This document shows, in pieces, positions 7,273 to 11,005 of a stretch of DNA of 11,005 nt. Both the position numbers and the translations under genes were made by a program. The notes under the pieces were generated by a model. The model was not told where the DNA came from and did no database searches. It saw only the letters and a list, made by a program, of their open reading frames with translations. Source of the stretch: Sulfurovum sp. (lineage in GTDB: Bacteria; Campylobacterota; Campylobacteria; Campylobacterales; Sulfurovaceae); the NCBI GenBank assembly GCA_030634925.1, contig DAOVZV010000013.1, forward strand, positions 1-11,005. Direction: 5' to 3'. Position 1 is the stretch's first letter, and each line of letters starts with the position of its first letter.

Positions 7273-8790
7273 CTACCACGGTTTCTCTTCATATATATAC
7301 CCTTTGTTGATTAGTTCATACACTTTTGAACCTAGAGGGTGTTTTTGTTTTTGGGCTTTGGGATTTATACTTATTTTCTCTTTTTTGTTTTTTCCCTTTT
7401 TCCTCTCTCCTCCTCCACTACCACTAGACCCTGATTGTTCTTTGGTCTTCTTATCACTATCTTGTGTATCACTTTTTGTGCTTGTGCTGTTGGATGATTG
7501 AGGATGAGACAATCCCAATGGTAATGATTTCTCTTCTAATAGGACTATGATTTTTAGATTGTATGAGCTGTCTTTGTCCTCTCCTATTTGTAGGGCTTTG
7601 GTGTAGTATATCTTTGCTTTATTATATGATTTGATTTTTGCATAAGAGTTAGCTATATTATAATATAGCTTTTGTTTGATAGATGGTGACTTGGTTTTTA
7701 TAGATTTATATATTGTTATAGCTTTTTTATAGTTTCGTCTCTTATAATAGCTACTAGCTAATGCTATTTGACTTTCCAATGATATATTTTCTATACTTTT
7801 GATGTATGATTGAGTAGTATTATAATCTTTGGCTTCATAATAGTTATAGGCTCTATTTAGATTGTATATATCCCAAAATGATGCATTAGCTTCTACTCCT
7901 AAAAATACGAATATGATGATTAGATACTTGATAGCCCTCGTATGCAACATTATAAATATTACAAAAGCCAAAAATAGAGGATATTGGTATAATAATTGAT
8001 ACTGCTTTTGAGATTTTTTGACCTTTTTGGCTACTCCTTTGATAGAGTCGCTTATATCTTCTGCTGTAGCTTTTGGTGAAGAGGAAGAAGTAACAAAACT
8101 ACCATTTACTCTATAGGCTAATGGTTTTAGTATTGGATTGATACGAGATATTATTAGATTGTCATCTTTGTCTTTGAGTAGTGAGCCATCTTCATAGGAT
8201 ATAGTTGTACCTTGGATAGAACCCAATGCCAATATACTCAAACTTATATCCATACTATTTATCTGCTCTGCCAATACATCTATATCACTCTCTTCTCCTC
8301 CATCTGTGATAAGTATCATACTCTTTTGACCTCCACCCATACGCTTTGTCATCTTAAATAGATTGTGCATAGATGTACCTTTGGTCAATATATATTTGGG
8401 ATTGAGTGCATCAAGAGCTATGGCTATGAGAGTATGGTCAGTAGTAGGTGGAGAGAGTAGTAGAGGATTGGTAGTAAATGCTATGAGAGTTATATTATCA
8501 CTACTATTGAGCCGTAAAATCTCCAATATAGTATCTTTGGCAAACTCATACCGAGAGGGAGATATATCTGTAGCACTCATCGAAAATGATACATCCAATG
8601 CGATGATAATATCCCTAGACTCAACCACTGATGACACAATGGCACTATCTTTGACAGGCGTAGAGATAGAAAGCACCAAAAGCATCAATACTATAATATG
8701 AGTAGAACCTATTATATCACCTCTATTACGCCAGAACAATACCAACAGAGGAATGATAGACCACAAAAAGATAGGATACAAAAAACTCAT
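7273..8790 (-). CDS. VWA-TPR membrane protein, BatB/BatC-like fusion
   Basis: Resembles the Bat (Bacteroides aerotolerance) proteins, cell-envelope VWA proteins usually encoded beside a MoxR ATPase. Of 505 residues, two N-terminal membrane helices (about 4-20 and 30-45) precede a VWA domain (about 60-255) with an intact MIDAS: D66-x-S68-x-S70, T139 in KGTS and D163 in LITDGGE. Two hydrophobic helices follow (about 268-283 and 287-303), the second resembling an internal signal sequence before SFWDIYNLNRAYNYYEA. Then come TPR-like helices (about 305-420), a low-complexity Ser/Gly then Lys tail (430-475), and a compact end, YELINKGYIYEEKPW. The start is supported by GGAGA eight bases upstream. 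It sits 15 nt after rpn and 73 nt before topA. MoxR, DUF58, BatA and BatD partners are not in the window. The biochemical role is unproven. Confidence 0.82.
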   Translation of the reverse strand: MSFLYPIFLWSIIPLLVLFWRNRGDIIGSTHIIVLMLLVLSISTPVKDSAIVSSVVESRDIIIALDVSFSMSATDISPSRYEFAKDTILEILRLNSSDNITLIAFTTNPLLLSPPTTDHTLIAIALDALNPKYILTKGTSMHNLFKMTKRMGGGQKSMILITDGGEESDIDVLAEQINSMDISLSILALGSIQGTTISYEDGSLLKDKDDNLIISRINPILKPLAYRVNGSFVTSSSSPKATAEDISDSIKGVAKKVKKSQKQYQLLYQYPLFLAFVIFIMLHTRAIKYLIIIFVFLGVEANASFWDIYNLNRAYNYYEAKDYNTTQSYIKSIENISLESQIALASSYYKRRNYKKAITIYKSIKTKSPSIKQKLYYNIANSYAKIKSYNKAKIYYTKALQIGEDKDSSYNLKIIVLLEEKSLPLGLSHPQSSNSTSTKSDTQDSDKKTKEQSGSSGSGGGERKKGKNKKEKISINPKAQKQKHPLGSKVYELINKGYIYEEKPW

Positions 8791-8798
8791 AAATCAAA

Positions 8799-8803
8799 TC
8801 TCC
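8799..8803 (-). promoter_or_regulatory. Shine-Dalgarno GGAGA of the VWA-TPR gene
   Basis: Lies in the 15-nt gap after the rpn stop (TAA at 8806-8808), eight bases before the ATG at 8790. It supports this start and suggests cotranscription with rpn. Confidence 0.6.
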
Positions 8804-8805
8804 AA

Positions 8806-9738
8806 TTATAAATGTTTTATTTTATCAATCTCTTCAATAGTAAGTCCTGTAATCAAAGCAATAGTTTCAGTATCAAGTCCATTTTGTAATGACTGTTTTA
8901 CAATTTCAATATCTCTTTTATTTTTACCTTTTTCTATTCCCTTTTCAATACCTTTCTCAATTCCTTTCTCAATTCCTTTTTCCAAGCCTAACTTCATACC
9001 TTTCTTTTCTGCTTCTTCTTTGGCGTAATCCATTACGGCTTTATAGTCCCATCTTTTCTTAAGGTCTTGTTGATAACTCCATTTGGCTTCTTTGTCTAGT
9101 GCCAAAAATTCTGCTATTTTGAAGGCATCTGTTATTACTTCGTCATCTTTTAGTTTTTGTGGTATCTCTATAGTATCGGCTAGATTATTTAGATAATATA
9201 ACCAATATTCCAAATGAGTGGATAGCTCCTTTTCTTGCTTTTTGAATTTTGGCATTTCGAGGTAATAGTATGTTAGTTTATCATAAAATACATCTTTTGT
9301 TTTGCTATTGATAAGTTGGGCTTTGGTTAGATAATCTTCACTCTCTTCGTCCATTATAAAGTCCAAAATACCTACAAAAAAGATTTTTTTGAGTTCATAA
9401 TCCCAATCTCCTCTATGTGATTGTTCTTGAATTGGAAAGCTTGTATAGTATAAAGCCCTATCTTTAAAATATTTCTGTTTGCTTCTTTGGAGTTCTACTA
9501 TAAAGTTATTATTTTTAGTATCTGTACAAAAGACATCAAAGATAGCTCGTCTATCTACAATATTTAATCCTAGCTTTTCTAAGTTTCTATACTCAATATC
9601 TACTATTTTATCTTCAATATCCAATAAATCATTTAAAAAGCTGATAAGAAGATGCTTGTTCTCCTCTTTGCCAAATATATGTTTAAATCCAAAGTCTGTA
9701 AAAGGGTCTATATATTTATCTTTTATTATCATACACAT
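8806..9738 (-). CDS. Rpn/PDDEXK_2 family nuclease (recombination-promoting nuclease / putative transposase)
   Basis: A 310-aa member of the PD-(D/E)XK family annotated as Rpn or transposase-like (PDDEXK_2). The hallmark N-terminus YIDPFTDFGFKHIFG (9-23) is present. The catalytic core candidates are D68 in IFDVF and E82-x-Q84 in FIVELQ, an ExQ variant usual for the family. The C-terminal region has DYAKEEAEKKG, then five 4-residue units (GLEK, then GIEK four times; 251-270), and a short helical end, LITGLTIEEIDKIKHL. The ATG at 9738 has AAGG six bases upstream and a strong -10 box at 9763-9768. The second Met (residue 3) is a less likely start. RpnA-type relatives are DNA endonucleases that promote recA-independent recombination; activity here is inferred only. 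It precedes the VWA-TPR gene, where bat-operon genes might be expected, and may be a later arrival. Confidence 0.9.
   Translation of the reverse strand: MCMIIKDKYIDPFTDFGFKHIFGKEENKHLLISFLNDLLDIEDKIVDIEYRNLEKLGLNIVDRRAIFDVFCTDTKNNNFIVELQRSKQKYFKDRALYYTSFPIQEQSHRGDWDYELKKIFFVGILDFIMDEESEDYLTKAQLINSKTKDVFYDKLTYYYLEMPKFKKQEKELSTHLEYWLYYLNNLADTIEIPQKLKDDEVITDAFKIAEFLALDKEAKWSYQQDLKKRWDYKAVMDYAKEEAEKKGMKLGLEKGIEKGIEKGIEKGIEKGKNKRDIEIVKQSLQNGLDTETIALITGLTIEEIDKIKHL
8929..8988 (-). repeat. 12-bp in-frame tandem repeat encoding GIEK units at the rpn C-terminus
   Basis: Five successive 12-base units cover rpn residues 251-270. Two adjacent units (8955-8966 and 8967-8978) are identical on the plus strand (TCTCAATTCCTT) and the others differ by a few bases. 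As 12 is a multiple of three, copy-number changes would keep the frame and lengthen or shorten a charged helix or linker. Similar Gly-x-Glu-Lys repeats are common in this protein family. Confidence 0.85.
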
Positions 9739-9762
9739 TTTTTGCCTTTTTTAATTTCTTTG

Positions 9763-9771
9763 ATTATATCA
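9763..9771 (-). promoter_or_regulatory. Extended -10 promoter of rpn
   Basis: The minus strand reads TGATATAAT, a perfect TATAAT (9763-9768) one base after a TG. Transcription would begin near 9756, about 18 nt before the ATG, leaving room for the AAGG ribosome-binding site at 9745-9748. No -35 box is evident. Confidence 0.6.
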
Positions 9772-9773
9772 TA

Positions 9774-9785
9774 TTTGGATATAAT
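9774..9785 (+). promoter_or_regulatory. Promoter of the truncated sensor kinase gene, divergent from rpn
   Basis: TTTGGATATAAT has a perfect -10 box (9780-9785) after a TTTGG element. Only six bases separate the box from the ATG at 9792, so the message would have almost no leader. The only Shine-Dalgarno candidate, GGA at 9777-9779, is 12 nt from the ATG and would be untranscribed from this promoter. Its DNA overlaps the upstream side of the rpn promoter. Confidence 0.45.
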
Positions 9786-9791
9786 ATATTT

Positions 9792-10901
9792 ATGAAACTT
9801 ATTTTATTTACTCTTATTCTGATTTTCTCACCTTTGTCTCTTTTTGCTAAAGAGATACAAATACTCAATGGTCAAGAAAGAATCATACTCACTCAAATAT
9901 ATTACACAGAAGAAGAAATATCCTATCTCAAACACAAAAAAGAGATAACAATGTGTATAGACCCTGATTGGATGCCTTTTGAGAAGATTGAAAATGGCAA
10001 ACATATAGGCTTGGCTTCTGATTATATGGATATTCTATCATTTGCTATGGGTATCCCTATTAGACTCATACCTACAGCCCATTGGGAAGAGTCTATTGCC
10101 AAAGCCAAAAATAGAGAGTGTGATATTTTTTCTATGGTTCCTATTACGGAAGATAGAAAATTATATATGGATTTTAGCTCTGCATATATAGAAGCACCTA
10201 TTGTAGGAACAACTCAAATAAATAAAAACTTCATTGATAATATTGAAGATATAACAAATCAGAGAATTGGTATTGTCAAAAGTTACTCTATTGCTACTAA
10301 ATTAAAAGCAAAATATCCCAATATAAATATTATTGAGGTAAATTCAATCAATGATGGATTAAATCAAGTAAAAGATGGAAAGATTTTTGCTTTTATTGAT
10401 AATCTCATAACTATCAACTACGAGATACAAAAAAACTTTCTAGGAGAGATAAAAGTATCTGCAAGACTAGATTATAGACTCTATTATCGAGTTGCTTCTA
10501 GGAATGATGAACCACAACTAAATTCTATAATCCAAAAAGTCATATCAAAGATAACTACAAAGATAAAACATAGAATATCCCATAAGTGGGTTCCCATAGA
10601 AACGACCAAGCAGATAGATTATACATCTTTTATGCAGATAATAGGTCTGTTTATTGTTTTGGTCGTATTGATACTGTTTTTTCTTGTCAGAGAGTATAGA
10701 CTCAAAAGAGAGATTTTGGAGTTTAATATAACTTTGGAAAAAAGAGTACAAGAGGCGATAGAAAAAAACAAACACCAAGAGATTATACTATTTCAACAAA
10801 ATAGATTGGCTCAAATGGGCGAGATGATAAGTATGATAGCTCATCAATGGAGACAACCACTCAATGAGACTATGAAAGAACCCACACAATTTCAGTCCTA
10901 A
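9792..10901 (+). CDS. Truncated sensor histidine kinase with periplasmic SBP_bac_3 domain
   Basis: This is the front half of a membrane sensor kinase common in Campylobacterota. Residues 1-19 are a signal peptide (MKLILFTLILIFSPLSLFA). Residues 48-268 are an SBP_bac_3 solute-binding domain (ITMCIDPDWMPFE at 52-64, PITEDRKLYMDFSSAY at 117-132, DNL at 203-205). A membrane helix follows at about 279-299, then a coiled coil (300-340), then the start of HisKA with MIAHQWRQPLNE (348-359; phospho-acceptor H351). After E359 the sequence abruptly becomes TMKEPTQFQS and stops. The rest of HisKA and the whole HATPase_c domain are absent, and the other two forward frames past the break show no kinase sequence. 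The gene cannot encode a working kinase; it may be a pseudogene or yield a membrane-anchored binding protein. The ligand, probably an amino acid or other small polar solute, is inferred from family only. Confidence 0.85.
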   Translation: MKLILFTLILIFSPLSLFAKEIQILNGQERIILTQIYYTEEEISYLKHKKEITMCIDPDWMPFEKIENGKHIGLASDYMDILSFAMGIPIRLIPTAHWEESIAKAKNRECDIFSMVPITEDRKLYMDFSSAYIEAPIVGTTQINKNFIDNIEDITNQRIGIVKSYSIATKLKAKYPNINIIEVNSINDGLNQVKDGKIFAFIDNLITINYEIQKNFLGEIKVSARLDYRLYYRVASRNDEPQLNSIIQKVISKITTKIKHRISHKWVPIETTKQIDYTSFMQIIGLFIVLVVLILFFLVREYRLKREILEFNITLEKRVQEAIEKNKHQEIILFQQNRLAQMGEMISMIAHQWRQPLNETMKEPTQFQS

Positions 10902-11005
10902 AAACCCTATTTTATCTTCCAAACAATAACTTTTCTCTCTTAAAATCATAAAATCCAATAATATAAAAATAATAGTCCCAAGTCAACAAAGACAATAAGA
11001 TAAAA
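10866..11005. mobile_element. Possible end of an insertion sequence interrupting the sensor kinase gene
   Basis: Similarity to the kinase family ends at about 10866-10868, just after PLN(E), and the next bases GAGACTATGAAAGAACCC start sequence unlike any kinase. A minus-strand frame enters from the right edge and stops 46 bases inside this boundary. A terminal inverted repeat followed by the 3' end of an inward-reading transposase gene would look like this. The other element end, the target duplication and the transposase core lie outside the window, so the assignment is tentative. Confidence 0.35.
10912..11004 (-). CDS. Possible C-terminal fragment of a gene entering from the right edge
   Basis: The minus-strand frame is open for 30 codons from the right edge to a TAA at 10912-10914. 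The peptide is aromatic and basic, with LLTWDYYFYIIGFYDF followed by KREKLLFGR. I do not recognise a family. Its position just inside the point where the sensor kinase breaks off suggests a transposase C-terminus, but the stretch is short and AT-rich enough to be a chance open frame. Confidence 0.25.
   Translation of the reverse strand, partial: FILLSLLTWDYYFYIIGFYDFKREKLLFGR

Noticed and set aside
8929..8988. Short repeats as a possible CRISPR array
   Set aside because: Units are 12 bp, contiguous, have no spacers and lie inside a coding frame.
8753..9028. Plus-strand open frame with repeated Ile-Pro-Phe-Ser units
   Set aside because: The repeats are just the complement of the GIEK codons of rpn; the frame overlaps two real genes and has no start signal.
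10545..10778. Minus-strand 77-codon frame inside the truncated sensor kinase
   Set aside because: It is antisense to the membrane helix and coiled coil of the kinase, is low in complexity and has no recognisable domain.

Overview
The window reads as chromosomal DNA of a Campylobacterota (epsilonproteobacterial) species. The evidence is the strong AT bias, the short Helicobacter/Campylobacter-type biotin synthase next to topA (an adjacency I recall from Campylobacter jejuni), a periplasmic-binding sensor kinase with the HQWRQPLN H-box common in this phylum, and promoters made of a T-rich/TTTTG element and an extended -10 box. I cannot name the genus from the sequence alone.

Layout. Positions 1-3010 (+) hold a membrane-bound hybrid histidine kinase. 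Its sensor N-terminus begins left of the window and appears broken by a one-base frameshift in a T5 tract at 192-196. The downstream part has a transmembrane helix, HisKA, HATPase_c, a degenerate receiver, an intact receiver and a second degenerate receiver. It ends stop-to-stop, with no spacer, against a minus-strand cluster transcribed leftwards: topA (DNA topoisomerase I), bioB (biotin synthase) and a CPA2-type cation:proton antiporter. These three genes are packed with 0-nt spacing or a 26-nt overlap and appear to be read from a promoter at about 7230-7246.

Upstream of topA, also on the minus strand, is a VWA + TPR protein resembling a fusion of BatB and BatC. It is preceded, 15 nt away, by an Rpn/PDDEXK_2 family nuclease gene whose C-terminus carries in-frame 12-bp tandem repeats (GIEK units). 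Neither moxR, a DUF58 gene nor batA, the usual bat neighbours, is in the window. A 53-nt divergent promoter region separates rpn from a rightward sensor kinase gene (9792-10901). That gene has a signal peptide, an SBP_bac_3 domain and a transmembrane helix, but stops just after the H-box and lacks the rest of its kinase. The last ~140 bases look unrelated to the kinase family and may be the end of an inserted mobile element whose gene enters from the right on the minus strand.

Biologically this is mostly ordinary housekeeping and signalling content: DNA supercoiling, biotin synthesis, ion homeostasis and two sensor kinases, with signs of local decay and mobility at both edges and around the rpn gene. 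I see no tRNA, rRNA, CRISPR array or convincing intrinsic terminator, and no well-supported undescribed system. The points most worth a second look are the frameshifted hybrid kinase, the decapitated sensor kinase at the right edge, and the non-E. coli ligand pattern of BioB.
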